From Citrobacter telavivensis (lineage in GTDB: Bacteria; Pseudomonadota; Gammaproteobacteria; Enterobacterales; Enterobacteriaceae): 64,000 nucleotides of DNA. Positions 47,888 to 57,259 of the stretch are shown here, one piece after another. A program made the position numbers and the translations under genes. The notes beneath the pieces are model-generated. The model ran no database searches. It had not been told where the DNA came from and saw only the letters and a list, made by a program, of their open reading frames with translations. Each line of letters opens with the position of its first letter. Position 1 is the first letter of the stretch. The stretch covers positions 2,108,001 through 2,172,000 of the forward strand of contig CP045205.1 in the NCBI GenBank assembly GCA_009363175.1, read 5' to 3'.

Positions 47888-49045
47888 TTACCCGGCATTT
47901 CCGTCTATGTAGTCAGCCCACCACTGCATCATTTCACGACGCTTATCGAGATACTGAGCATGGTTGTAAATGCCACGTATTGATCCGCTGTTTGCGTGTG
48001 CCAGTTGCTTTTCTATGGCATCAGCAGGCCATTCATGTTCATTCATGATTGTGCTGAACTGGTGCCGGAAGCCGTGTCCGCTTGCCAGGCCTTCATATCC
48101 AATCTGCCGAATAACCAGCAGCACGGCGTTCTCGCTAATCGGCTTTGTTTTGTCATTGCGTCCGGCGAAAACGAAACTTGATATCGGCTGAGTTACAGGC
48201 TTCAGTGTTTCAAGCAAAGAAATTACCTGGTCTGACATGGGGACAAGGTGAACTCGGCGCCCCTTCATCACCTCTTCACCGATAGTAATCGTCCTGGTTT
48301 CAAAATCGACGTTCGACCATTGCATGGACCGGAGTTCTTTAGTCCTCAGTACCGTGTACTGCAAAACCTGTGTTGCAATCTTCGATACGATGCTACCAGA
48401 GAAGCCAGATAGAGCTTTGTTGAAGGCCGGAATCTGATCAGCAGGAAGGAAAGGATAGTTCTTCTTGCGATATCCCTTCATTGCATCAGCCAGATCAGGA
48501 GCGGGGTTATATTTGGCCCTGCCGGTTACAATGGCGTACCTGAACACTTCCCCGCAGCGCCTCCTTGCCTTATTGGCCCTCTCCATTGCCCCACGGTCTT
48601 CAAACCTGCGGATCACTTCCAGTATCTGCATCGGTTCTATCTCGTGAATCTCCATCCCGCCAATCAATGGCAGAATGTCATCCTGGAACATGCGTGACAG
48701 TTCTGTGCTGTATACCTCTGACCATACCTGTTTTTTATGCTCGTACCATTCCTTGTATATAGAGCCGAACGAGTTGTCTTTGACTGACAGTTTTTTAGCC
48801 TTTACCGGATCTACACCGACAGATACATCCTTTTTCGCAAGCCATGCCTTGTCTCTGGCTTCCTGCAATGACATGAAAGGATATTTGCCTATTGTCATCA
48901 CCTTCTCTTTACCATCGATCTTGTAACGAAGTTGCCAGACTTTCTTTCCGGTAACCGGCACATAAAGGTAAAGGCCATTGCTGTCGAGCAGCCGGTACGG
49001 TTTATCTTTCGGCTTTGCCGCGTCGATCTGCTTGATGGTGAGCAT
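47888..49045 (-). CDS. intS: Prophage integrase (IntS-like)
   Basis: 385 residues, the length of E. coli K-12 IntS (CPS-53, also at argW) and very similar to it as I recall. N-terminal DUF4102 arm-binding domain, then catalytic R234 (TVLRTKEL), H324/R327 (HGFRHQF), H350 and Tyr360 (RGIYNHAQYL). Start lies next to argW with TTTTACCC arm-type sites around it. In the lysogen argW transcription points into the gene. Confidence 0.95.
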   Translation of the reverse strand: MLTIKQIDAAKPKDKPYRLLDSNGLYLYVPVTGKKVWQLRYKIDGKEKVMTIGKYPFMSLQEARDKAWLAKKDVSVGVDPVKAKKLSVKDNSFGSIYKEWYEHKKQVWSEVYSTELSRMFQDDILPLIGGMEIHEIEPMQILEVIRRFEDRGAMERANKARRRCGEVFRYAIVTGRAKYNPAPDLADAMKGYRKKNYPFLPADQIPAFNKALSGFSGSIVSKIATQVLQYTVLRTKELRSMQWSNVDFETRTITIGEEVMKGRRVHLVPMSDQVISLLETLKPVTQPISSFVFAGRNDKTKPISENAVLLVIRQIGYEGLASGHGFRHQFSTIMNEHEWPADAIEKQLAHANSGSIRGIYNHAQYLDKRREMMQWWADYIDGNAG

Positions 49046-49089
49046 GGGTAAAATTCCGGTGGGTAAAATTATTTACTCGTTTTTTACCC
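49046..49089. repeat. Three arm-type integrase sites upstream of intS
   Basis: GGGTAAAA at 49046-49053 and 49061-49068 and TTTTACCC at 49082-49089. The same octamer is at 2130-2149 beside the other att core. Confidence 0.55.
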
Positions 49090-49203
49090 GCCTGACTATG
49101 CGGCTGTCAACGTTCTATTGCGAACTATGGCGAACTGGTCTTTTATTTGATGCTTGCTGTGTAAGGGATTTTGCGAACTATTGCGGAGGGCGGCGAACCA
49201 TAG

Positions 49204-49219
49204 AATGGTGTCCCCTGCA
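49204..49219. other. Attachment site core, argW end
   Basis: AATGGTGTCCCCTGCA, the repeat of 2054-2069. It covers the CCA end and part of the acceptor and T-arm of argW, so integration leaves the tRNA intact. Confidence 0.88.
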
Positions 49220-49280
49220 GGAATCGAACCTGCAACTAGCCCTTAGGAGGGGCTCGTTATATCCATTTAACTAAGGGGAC
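49206..49280 (-). tRNA. argW: tRNA-Arg (CCT anticodon), argW
   Basis: 75 nt including encoded CCA. Anticodon loop CTCCTAA with anticodon CCT, T-arm GCAGG-TTCGATT-CCTGC, acceptor GTCCCCT/AGGGGAC. Reads AGG codons. It is the attachment site of the prophage. Confidence 0.97.
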
Positions 49281-49356
49281 GAAGCGGCACCGAGTATACC
49301 GGTTTTTGTTTGCCTCGGTAAGTGAGGGGCCGCCTGACTGTTCAAACCGTCGCCAT

Positions 49357-50301
49357 TCAGGACTGTTTTTCCACCTTTTTCTGCGCGTTGTCTCTTTTTT
49401 GCGCCGCTATCCTGGCTTCTTCTTTACGCTTGTTGCTCATATCATTGCGGATCTGCGCGTGGCTCATCAGGGCAAAGATAAAGGTACCGCCGCAAATGTT
49501 TCCAGCAAGCGTCGGTAAGGCAAATGGCCAGAGGAAGTTGCTCCAGTGCAGCGTACCGTTAAATACCAGATAGAGAATTTCAACCGAACCCACCACGATG
49601 TGAGTGGTATCGCCCAGCGCAATCAGCCACGTCATCAGGATAATCACCACGATCTTCGCTGCGCCCGCTGCCGGGAACATCCAGACCATAGTGGCAATCA
49701 GCCAGCCGGAAATAATGGCGTTGGCAAACATTTCCGTGGGGCTGTTTTTCATCACCTCCATGCCTATCTTAACGAACGCATCACGGGTCTCTTCGTTGAA
49801 GATAGGCATGTATTCAAAGGCCCACGCTGCAATCGCAGTGCCCAGTACATTCCCCAACAGCACGATGCCCCACAGTCGCATTAACAGGCCCGCGTTACCG
49901 AACGTCGGATTTTGCATCACGGGCAACACGGCGGTGACGGTGTTTTCGGTAAATAGCTGCTGACGAGCCATAATGACGATGATAAAACCAAAGGTATAGC
50001 CGAGATTTTCCAGCAAGAAACTGCCCGGGACGCCCTTCAGCTCGACGTGGAAGATGCCTTTTGCCAGCAGTGAGGCTCCCATCGAAAGCCCGGCGGCAAT
50101 GGCTGACCACAACAGCGCCATCGCATCCCGCTCCAGCTCTTTCTCCCCGTCCTGACGGATATGCTCGTGAATCGCCATCGCCCGCGAGGGGAGGCGGTCC
50201 TCATCCACTTCTATCTTCTTCCCGCTCTGTTTCTCTTCACTTTCGACGGCTAGCTCGTCGCTATGTGTATCTATCTTGTCGTTTTCATGATCAACCATCA
50301 T
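49357..50301 (-). CDS. yfdC: Inner-membrane protein YfdC, formate/nitrite-transporter family
   Basis: 314 residues. FocA/NirC-like membrane core of about six helices (ALLWSAIAAGLSMGASLLAK, LLENLGYTFGFIIVIMARQQ, AIISGWLIATMVWMFPAAGA), long charged N- and C-termini. Substrate unknown. First chromosomal gene beyond argW, as in E. coli. A double ATG at 50301/50298 leaves the start uncertain by one codon. Confidence 0.92.
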   Translation of the reverse strand: MMVDHENDKIDTHSDELAVESEEKQSGKKIEVDEDRLPSRAMAIHEHIRQDGEKELERDAMALLWSAIAAGLSMGASLLAKGIFHVELKGVPGSFLLENLGYTFGFIIVIMARQQLFTENTVTAVLPVMQNPTFGNAGLLMRLWGIVLLGNVLGTAIAAWAFEYMPIFNEETRDAFVKIGMEVMKNSPTEMFANAIISGWLIATMVWMFPAAGAAKIVVIILMTWLIALGDTTHIVVGSVEILYLVFNGTLHWSNFLWPFALPTLAGNICGGTFIFALMSHAQIRNDMSNKRKEEARIAAQKRDNAQKKVEKQS

Positions 50302-50589
50302 TCATCCCCGGTATGAGCACAGACAAAATAAAGCGTAGCGGTTTTTCGCCTGAACCCCGTCAGGGCATACTCTGAAAACGCAAAAATGGTAACGTTTGTT
50401 TTTCGCTATCTCGCTAGAATAGAAGCGCGGCGATTCTGGTGTGACCAGGCTATGATCACATCAACGAGTTCGGTGATATAGACATCGTTTGACGTACTGT
50501 TACAATCGCTCACACCTTTACAGGCGGATACGGTAGCGTTCCGTCATGGATGGCAATCAGCGATAGCCATAATTAACAGGGAGACATTT

Positions 50590-51345
50590 ATGAAGCTTCG
50601 CCTGTCGGCGCTTGCGCTGGGAACCACACTGCTGGTGGGGTGTGCAAGTTCTGGCACAGAACAGCAGGGGCGTTCAGACCCGTTTGAAGGGTTCAACCGC
50701 ACCATGTACAACTTCAACTTTAATGTGTTGGATCCGTATATCGTTCGACCGGTGGCTGTCGCCTGGCGTGATTATGTTCCGCAGCCTGCCCGTAATGGTC
50801 TGAGCAACTTTACCGGAAACCTGGAAGAACCGGCGGTCATGGTGAACTATTTCCTGCAGGGTGATCCCTATCAGGGGATGGTGCATTTCACCCGTTTCTT
50901 CCTCAACACGATTCTGGGGATGGGCGGCTTTATTGACGTCGCCGGTATGGCTAACCAGAAACTGCAGCGCGTTGAGCCACATCGCTTCGGCAGTACCCTC
51001 GGCCACTATGGCGTAGGTTACGGTCCTTACGTGCAATTACCGTTCTACGGCAGTTGGACTATTCGTGATGACGGCGGTGATATGGCGGATACGTTCTATC
51101 CGGTTCTTTCCTGGCTGACCTGGCCGATGTCTATCGGTAAGTGGACGATTGAAGGGATTGAAACCCGCGCGCAGTTGCTGGATTCCGATGGTTTGCTGCG
51201 CCAGTCCTCCGATCCCTACATTATGGTTCGTGAAGCTTACTTCCAGCGTCATGACTTTATCGCGGATGGCGGGAAGCTCAAGCCGCAGGAAAACCCGAAC
51301 GCGCAGGCGATTCAGGACGAACTGAAAGAGATCGATTCCGAGTGA
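50590..51345 (+). CDS. mlaA: Phospholipid-transport lipoprotein MlaA (VacJ)
   Basis: 251 residues. Lipoprotein signal with lipobox LVGC (Cys18), then the MlaA motif DPFEGFNRTMYNFNFNVLDP. MlaA sits with OmpC/OmpF in the outer membrane and moves surface phospholipids to MlaC for retrograde transport. GGGAGA lies upstream. A bidirectional terminator separates it from fadL. Confidence 0.96.
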   Translation: MKLRLSALALGTTLLVGCASSGTEQQGRSDPFEGFNRTMYNFNFNVLDPYIVRPVAVAWRDYVPQPARNGLSNFTGNLEEPAVMVNYFLQGDPYQGMVHFTRFFLNTILGMGGFIDVAGMANQKLQRVEPHRFGSTLGHYGVGYGPYVQLPFYGSWTIRDDGGDMADTFYPVLSWLTWPMSIGKWTIEGIETRAQLLDSDGLLRQSSDPYIMVREAYFQRHDFIADGGKLKPQENPNAQAIQDELKEIDSE

Positions 51346-51360
51346 GTCGATTGGGCAAAT

Positions 51361-51390
51361 AAAAAGGTGAGCAAAAAGCTCACCTTTTTT
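51361..51390. terminator. Bidirectional terminator between mlaA and fadL
   Basis: AAAAAGGTGAGC-(5)-GCTCACCTTTTTT serves both convergent genes. Confidence 0.9.
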
Positions 51391-51419
51391 ACATCTGCAA
51401 CTTTTACATCTGCAACAAA

Positions 51420-52760
51420 TCAGAATGCGTAGTTGAAGTTGGTACCAAAGAGCCAGGCTTTACCTTCGGACTCGAACTGGTATGGACCTTCGCTAATTTT
51501 AACGCTCTGACCGTGCATGTAAGAGACGCCAACGTCCACTGAAGCATCTTTATTGAAGGCGTAGGTGGTACCGGCGCTCAGCCAGAAGCGGTCCTGATCC
51601 GGAATTGAGATAGAACGGTTTTGAGATGGAACCGGGCTATCATCGAAGGCGATACCGGTACGGAACGTCCAGTTGTCATCGTAGTAGTAGGTGGTACCCA
51701 GTGCGATGCGGTAGGCGTCTTTAAAGCCTTCATCTTTCTGGAACAACGTCTGACCACTGGTGGATTTCGCTTTCAGCTCCTGGAACTGACTCCAGCTGGT
51801 ATAGGCCAGGCTGTAGTGAATAGCCCACTGCGGCGCCACGCGGTTATAACCCGACACTTCCCACATTTCTGGCAGGTTCAGGGTCAGATAACCCGACTGG
51901 GTTGCGCCGCCGGTAGCGGTCGGGATGCCCAGGTTGTAGTTGTTGATCGCTGGCGGCAGATCGCTGCTGTAGTTGCCTTTAAAATCAATTTTGACTTCCG
52001 AACGGTAGGTCAAGGCGTAGCGGTTGTTCTTATCCAGTTCATACAGGATCCCGGCGTTCCAGCCGAAGCCCCATTGGTTACCGTTCAGGTGGGCAATTTT
52101 AGTATCGCTCGGGATGCCGTTTGCGGTGGCAGCCAGTTGCTGACCCTGCGGCGTTTGTCCGGCAGGCGATTGCATTACCTGACCGGCGACCAGTTGACCC
52201 AGGTCACCGGCGAAGCGTTCGATTTTCGCCCGTGCATAAACGGCGTTCAGACCGAGACCAAAGCTCCAGGCGTCATCCAGGCGATAAGCACCGCTCAAGT
52301 TGAGGTTCATGGTTTCAAGGTCGGTGGTACCGCCGACAGAACCGCCCGCGTAGGTATCGTTAAACTCTGTCGCCAGACCGTAGTTAGAGGTAATTGATGC
52401 TCCCCAACCGAACTGATCGTTAATTGGCGCAACAAAGTGCGCGTTTGGCACCCATGCCGTTGGTGCGATGTTATCCGCATCAAGGCTACGGCCAGACGGC
52501 GAGCGTCCGCTGATGTTGACGTCCGGATCGATATAGACCGCACCCGCAGAAAACGTTGGGCGATCGAACATCGTGATCAGCGCTGGGTTACGGCTGACGT
52601 TACCTGCATCGTCTGCGATAGCGCCTTCACCCGAATAAGCCCGGCCGAGGCCAGAGGAAGAAAATTCGTTTAACTGAAAGCCTGCAGACCAGGCCTGGGT
52701 GGAGATAATTGCCACTGCGACTGCGAGAGCAGACTTTGTTAACAGGGTTTTCTGGCTCAT
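51420..52760 (-). CDS. fadL: Long-chain fatty acid outer-membrane channel FadL
   Basis: 446 residues from the ATG at 52760 (MSQKTLLTKSALAVAVAIIS, signal peptide ending AWSA). Mature N-terminus GFQLNEFSSSGLGRAYSGEG is the plug region with the NPA motif region (SRNPALITMF); it ends in a beta-barrel Phe (FGTNFNYAF). Imports long-chain fatty acids. FadR sites and a CRP site lie upstream. Confidence 0.97.
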   Translation of the reverse strand: MSQKTLLTKSALAVAVAIISTQAWSAGFQLNEFSSSGLGRAYSGEGAIADDAGNVSRNPALITMFDRPTFSAGAVYIDPDVNISGRSPSGRSLDADNIAPTAWVPNAHFVAPINDQFGWGASITSNYGLATEFNDTYAGGSVGGTTDLETMNLNLSGAYRLDDAWSFGLGLNAVYARAKIERFAGDLGQLVAGQVMQSPAGQTPQGQQLAATANGIPSDTKIAHLNGNQWGFGWNAGILYELDKNNRYALTYRSEVKIDFKGNYSSDLPPAINNYNLGIPTATGGATQSGYLTLNLPEMWEVSGYNRVAPQWAIHYSLAYTSWSQFQELKAKSTSGQTLFQKDEGFKDAYRIALGTTYYYDDNWTFRTGIAFDDSPVPSQNRSISIPDQDRFWLSAGTTYAFNKDASVDVGVSYMHGQSVKISEGPYQFESEGKAWLFGTNFNYAF

Positions 52761-52850
52761 GACCATAACCTCAATTGATTTATTTTTATACAAACTATGT
52801 TACATGGTGTAACAGGAGCGCGAAGTGTAGGGTCTGTGGTACGACTTAGA

Positions 52851-52888
52851 AATCAGACCAGTGGCGTGAGTATAGGTCTGACCAGATG
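52851..52888. promoter_or_regulatory. Two FadR-like operators upstream of fadL
   Basis: AATCAGACCAGTGG (52851 on) and ATAGGTCTGACCAGATG (52872-52888; complement CATCTGGTCAGACCTAT) match the FadR pattern CTGGTCnGACC. FadR represses fadL in the absence of fatty acids. Confidence 0.75.
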
Positions 52889-53011
52889 AAATGTTGCAAG
52901 TATGTTTATAAGTTTTTTCAATTGTGATCTTAAAAACGCGATCCAGCTGGCAAAATTGACGGTTTGCGCACTCATTCTTTTGGGTGAAATTTGTTCTGGA
53001 TCATTTTTAAG

Positions 53012-53027
53012 TGTGATTTCGGTCACT
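53012..53027. promoter_or_regulatory. CRP-like site between fadL and yfcZ
   Basis: TGTGA-TTTCGG-TCACT matches TGTGA-N6-TCACA with one mismatch. Fits catabolite control of fadL and possibly yfcZ. The rest of this 370-bp intergenic region holds no gene that I can see. Confidence 0.6.
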
Positions 53028-53133
53028 TATCGCATTTCGCACAATTAACAACTGGAGAGGCGAATGTGGGGAGCGTAAAATATCCCCATCGTTTATCTGG
53101 CACCCTGGGTGCAAAATACAGAGGAAATCTACA

Positions 53134-53418
53134 ATGAGTAAATGCAGTGCTGATGAAACCCCGGTTTGCTGCTGTATGGATGTTGGTACCATCATGGACA
53201 ACTCCGATTGCACCGCATCATACAGCCGCGTGTTCGCTAACCGCGCAGATGCAGAAGAGACGCTGGCGGCGCTGACCGAAAAAGCGCGTAGCGTGGAATC
53301 AGAACCGTGCAAAATCACCTCAACCTTCACCGAAGAGTCTGACGGTGTGCGTCTGGATATCGATTTTGTCTTCGCCTGTGAAGCCGAAACCCTGATCTTC
53401 CAGCTGGGTCTGCGTTAA
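53134..53418 (+). CDS. yfcZ: YfcZ/YiiS family protein
   Basis: 94 residues. Cys-rich start (CSADETPVCCCMDVGTIMDN) and RVFANRADAEETLAALTEKA match YfcZ, a conserved enterobacterial protein of unknown function. Divergent from fadL; own terminator follows. Confidence 0.92.
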   Translation: MSKCSADETPVCCCMDVGTIMDNSDCTASYSRVFANRADAEETLAALTEKARSVESEPCKITSTFTEESDGVRLDIDFVFACEAETLIFQLGLR

Positions 53419-53437
53419 TCCCGCCTCGTTGTTTTTG

Positions 53438-53468
53438 ATGCCCCGGTGATTTTTCCCGGGGCATTTTC
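53438..53468 (+). terminator. Terminator of yfcZ
   Basis: ATGCCCCGG-(8)-CCGGGGCAT with TTTTC after it. Confidence 0.8.
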
Positions 53469-53555
53469 ATTTCAGGCAGTGATTATTCACTGTGCCATAG
53501 CTCTCACTTTCTTTGCGCACCGCTTGGCTAAATGTAAAAAATTGGTTAAGACTAT

Positions 53556-53572
53556 GATCAGGTCAGACCACT
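53556..53572. promoter_or_regulatory. FadR-like operator upstream of fadIJ
   Basis: GATCAGGTCAGACCACT with the core GGTCAGACC, 26-42 bp before the fadI start. Confidence 0.7.
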
Positions 53573-53597
53573 TATTTTATTTTTACAGGGGAGTGTT

Positions 53598-54908
53598 ATG
53601 CGTCAGGTTTTACCGCTGGTCACCCGTCAGGGCGATCGCATCGCCATTGTGAGCGGATTACGTACGCCTTTTGCCCGTCAGGCGACCGCCTATCATGGCA
53701 TTCCCGCCGTCGATCTCGGCAAAATGGTGGTTGGCGAACTGCTTGCGCGCAGTGAAATCCCTGCCGATGTTATTGAGCAACTGGTTTTTGGGCAGGTCGT
53801 CCAGATGCCGGAAGCGCCGAACATTGCCCGTGAAATTGTGCTCGGGACCGGGATGAATGTGCATACCGATGCCTACAGCGTCAGTCGTGCCTGTGCGACC
53901 AGTTTTCAGGCCGTCGCTAACGTTGCGGAAAGCCTGATGGCCGGTACTATTCGTGCAGGTATCGCCGGCGGGGCGGACTCTTCTTCGGTGCTGCCCATTG
54001 GCGTCAGCAAAAAACTGGCGCGGGTGCTGGTTGATGTCAACAAAGCCCGCACGATGGGGCAGCGTCTGCAACTCTTTTCCCGTCTGCGCTTGCGCGATCT
54101 GATGCCCGTCCCGCCTGCCGTGGCGGAGTACTCTACCGGCCTGCGAATGGGCGATACCGCCGAACAGATGGCGAAAACCTACGGCATTACCCGTGAACAA
54201 CAGGATGCTCTGGCGCATCGCTCTCATCAGCGCGCCGCCCAGGCGTGGGCAGAAGGAAAGCTGGCCGATGAGGTGATGACCACCTACACGCCGCCTTTTA
54301 AAGATCCCCTGTCTGAAGATAACAATATTCGCGGCAACTCCACGCTGGCGGACTATGCCAGACTGCGTCCGGCATTTGACCGGAAACATGGCAGCGTAAC
54401 GGCGGCAAACAGTACACCGCTGACGGATGGCGCGGCGGCGGTCATCCTGATGACGGAATCCCGTGCCAAAGAGTTGGGGCTGGTTCCGCTCGGCTATCTG
54501 CGCAGCTACGCGTTTACCGCAATTGATGTCTGGCAGGATATGTTGCTGGGACCGGCCTGGTCCACGCCGCTGGCGCTGGAACGTGCGGGGATCACGATGG
54601 CCGATCTGACGCTTTTCGATATGCACGAAGCCTTTGCCGCGCAGACGCTGGCGAATCTCCAGTTACTCGGTAGTGAGCGCTTTGCCCGTGAGGTGCTCGG
54701 TCGGTCCCATGCCACCGGTGAAGTCGATGACAGCAAATTTAACGTACTCGGCGGCTCGATTGCCTTTGGACATCCGTTTGCCGCGACGGGCGTGAGGATG
54801 ATTACGCAAACCCTGCACGAATTACGCCGGCGCGGTGGCGGCTTGGGTCTGGTCACCGCCTGTGCGGCGGGTGGACTGGGTGCGGCAATGGTTCTGGAGG
54901 CGGAATAA
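53598..54908 (+). CDS. fadI: 3-ketoacyl-CoA thiolase FadI
   Basis: 436 residues. Thiolase fold with nucleophile Cys99 (SRACATSFQ), the ANSTPLTDGAAA motif, His in GHPFAATG and the second Cys in TACAAGGLGAAM. Beta subunit of the anaerobic fatty-acid oxidation complex with FadJ. One-base overlap (TAATG) with fadJ. Confidence 0.97.
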   Translation: MRQVLPLVTRQGDRIAIVSGLRTPFARQATAYHGIPAVDLGKMVVGELLARSEIPADVIEQLVFGQVVQMPEAPNIAREIVLGTGMNVHTDAYSVSRACATSFQAVANVAESLMAGTIRAGIAGGADSSSVLPIGVSKKLARVLVDVNKARTMGQRLQLFSRLRLRDLMPVPPAVAEYSTGLRMGDTAEQMAKTYGITREQQDALAHRSHQRAAQAWAEGKLADEVMTTYTPPFKDPLSEDNNIRGNSTLADYARLRPAFDRKHGSVTAANSTPLTDGAAAVILMTESRAKELGLVPLGYLRSYAFTAIDVWQDMLLGPAWSTPLALERAGITMADLTLFDMHEAFAAQTLANLQLLGSERFAREVLGRSHATGEVDDSKFNVLGGSIAFGHPFAATGVRMITQTLHELRRRGGGLGLVTACAAGGLGAAMVLEAE

Positions 54909-57052
54909 TGGAAACGACATCGGCTTTTACGCTTAACGTTCGTCTGGACAACGTCGCCGTCATTTCCGTTGATGTCTCAGGAGAAAAGATGAACACCCTC
55001 AAGGCGGAATTCGCCTCCGAGGTTCGGGTCATACTTAAACAGATCCGTGAAAACAAGGCGATTCGCGGCGTCGTGATCGTTTCCGCGAAAGCGGACAATT
55101 TCATTGCCGGGGCGGATATCAATATGATTAGTCGCTGCAAAAGCGCGCAAGAAGCGGAAACGCTGGCGCGACAGGGGCAGCAACTGATGGCTGAGATCAA
55201 CGCGCTGCCGATCCCGGTGGTTGCCGCCATTCACGGAGCCTGTCTGGGCGGCGGGCTTGAACTGGCGCTGGCCTGTCATGCGCGTGTCTGTACGGATGAT
55301 GCGAAAACGGTTCTCGGTTTACCGGAAGTTCAACTGGGACTGCTACCGGGTTCAGGCGGCACCCAACGGCTTCCGCGACTGGTAGGCGTCAGTACGGCAC
55401 TGGATATGATCCTCACCGGTAAGCAACTTCGCGCGAAGCAGGCGTTGAAAGCGGGGCTGGTGGACGAGGTGGTTCCGCAGACGATCCTGCTGGACGCCGC
55501 CGTGGAATGGGCGAAAAAAGATCGCCCCAGTCATCGATCCCTTCCGGTTCGTGAACGTATTCTGGCGGGCCCACTTGGGCGAGCGTTGCTGTTCCGCATG
55601 GTCGACAAGAAAACAGAACAGAAAACTCAGGGTAACTACCCGGCGACAGAACGCATTTTGCAGGTGATTGAAACGGGACTGGCGCAGGGCAGCAGCAGCG
55701 GCTATGACGCGGAAGCGCGCGCATTTGGCGAGCTGGCGATGACGCCGCAATCCCAGGCGTTACGTAATATCTTTTTTGCCAGTACGGACGTGAAAAAGGA
55801 TCCGGGCAGTGAGGTTTCGCCAGGACCGTTACGCAGCGTCGGCGTATTAGGCGGCGGGCTGATGGGCGGGGGCATTGCATACGTTACTGCCTGTAAAGGT
55901 GGCTTGCCAGTTCGCATCAAAGACATTAATCCCAAAGGAATCAATCACGCACTGAAATACAGCTGGGATCAGCTTGAAACGAAGGTACGTCGCCGGCATA
56001 TCAAAGCCAGCGAGCGTGACAAACAGCTGGCGCTGATTTCAGGTTCGGTGGACTATCGCGGCTTTTCCCATCGCGATGTGGTTATTGAGGCGGTGTTTGA
56101 AGATCTGTCGTTAAAACAACAGATGGTGGCGGAAGTTGAGCAAAATTGCGCATCTCACACCATTTTTGCGTCCAATACCTCATCTTTACCCATTGGCGAT
56201 ATTGCAGAAAAAGCGGCCAGACCCGAGCAGGTGATAGGTCTGCACTTCTTTAGCCCGGTTGAGAAAATGCCGCTGGTGGAGGTGATCCCGCATGCCACGA
56301 CGTCGGGGCAAACCATCGCCACCACGGTTAAGTTGGCGAAAAAACAGGGCAAAACACCGATTGTGGTGCGTGATAAGGCTGGATTCTACGTAAACCGTAT
56401 TCTTGCACCGTATATCAATGAAGCGATTCGCCTGCTAACCGAAGGCGAGCGGGTCGAACAGATCGACAGCGCACTGGTAAAGTTTGGTTTTCCTGTTGGG
56501 CCAATCCAACTTTTGGATGAGGTCGGAATCGACACAGGCACTAAAATTATACCGATACTGGAAGCCGCTTATGGCGAGCGTTTTAGCGCCCCTGCAAATG
56601 TTGTTTCATCAATATTGAATGACGATCGCAAAGGTAGAAAAAATGGTCGGGGTTTCTATCTTTATGGGGCGAAAGGGCGTAAAAGCAAAAAACAGGTCGA
56701 CCCCGCAATTTATAGGCTTATTGGCGCGCAGGGGCAAAGTCGGCTCTCCACCCAGCAGATTGCGGAACGTTGCGTCATGTTAATGCTCAATGAGGCGGCG
56801 CGCTGCTTCGATGAGCAGGTGATCCGTAGCGCGCGCGATGGTGACATCGGCGCGGTGTTTGGTATTGGTTTTCCTCCGTTTCTCGGTGGCCCGTTCCGTT
56901 ATATGGATTCTCTCGGCGCGGGTGAAGTGGTTGCGGTATTGCAACGTCTGGCTTCGCTGTATGGTCCACGGTTTTTGCCGTGCGATACGCTGTTACAGAT
57001 GGCGGAGCGGGGTGAAAGTTTCTGGAAAGCAGATGCAACTGACCTGAATTAA
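54908..57052 (+). CDS. fadJ: Fatty acid oxidation complex alpha subunit FadJ
   Basis: 714 residues. N-terminal enoyl-CoA hydratase (HGACLGGGLELALACHARVC; LPEVQLGLLPGSGGTQRLPR) and C-terminal 3-hydroxyacyl-CoA dehydrogenase (GVLGGGLMGGGIAYVTACKG; GLHFFSPVEKMPLVEVIP). Runs beta-oxidation under anaerobic conditions with FadI. Confidence 0.97.
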   Translation: METTSAFTLNVRLDNVAVISVDVSGEKMNTLKAEFASEVRVILKQIRENKAIRGVVIVSAKADNFIAGADINMISRCKSAQEAETLARQGQQLMAEINALPIPVVAAIHGACLGGGLELALACHARVCTDDAKTVLGLPEVQLGLLPGSGGTQRLPRLVGVSTALDMILTGKQLRAKQALKAGLVDEVVPQTILLDAAVEWAKKDRPSHRSLPVRERILAGPLGRALLFRMVDKKTEQKTQGNYPATERILQVIETGLAQGSSSGYDAEARAFGELAMTPQSQALRNIFFASTDVKKDPGSEVSPGPLRSVGVLGGGLMGGGIAYVTACKGGLPVRIKDINPKGINHALKYSWDQLETKVRRRHIKASERDKQLALISGSVDYRGFSHRDVVIEAVFEDLSLKQQMVAEVEQNCASHTIFASNTSSLPIGDIAEKAARPEQVIGLHFFSPVEKMPLVEVIPHATTSGQTIATTVKLAKKQGKTPIVVRDKAGFYVNRILAPYINEAIRLLTEGERVEQIDSALVKFGFPVGPIQLLDEVGIDTGTKIIPILEAAYGERFSAPANVVSSILNDDRKGRKNGRGFYLYGAKGRKSKKQVDPAIYRLIGAQGQSRLSTQQIAERCVMLMLNEAARCFDEQVIRSARDGDIGAVFGIGFPPFLGGPFRYMDSLGAGEVVAVLQRLASLYGPRFLPCDTLLQMAERGESFWKADATDLN

Positions 57053-57259
57053 CAAGGTCAAATGTAAGGTAAATCCGTACTGAATGGTTGTGGTTTGGTT
57101 AAATTGTAAACACAGATTGACTATACTTACGCCATTGAGGTAAAACACAGCGTTTCATTCAGTGAACGGATAAGGCACAATGCCGGCCACTGCATTACAG
57201 CAACCCTGAGAGGTTTTAGCTGGGGTGCGTGTGATTCTGGTTAACAAAAGCGGTGCAAT

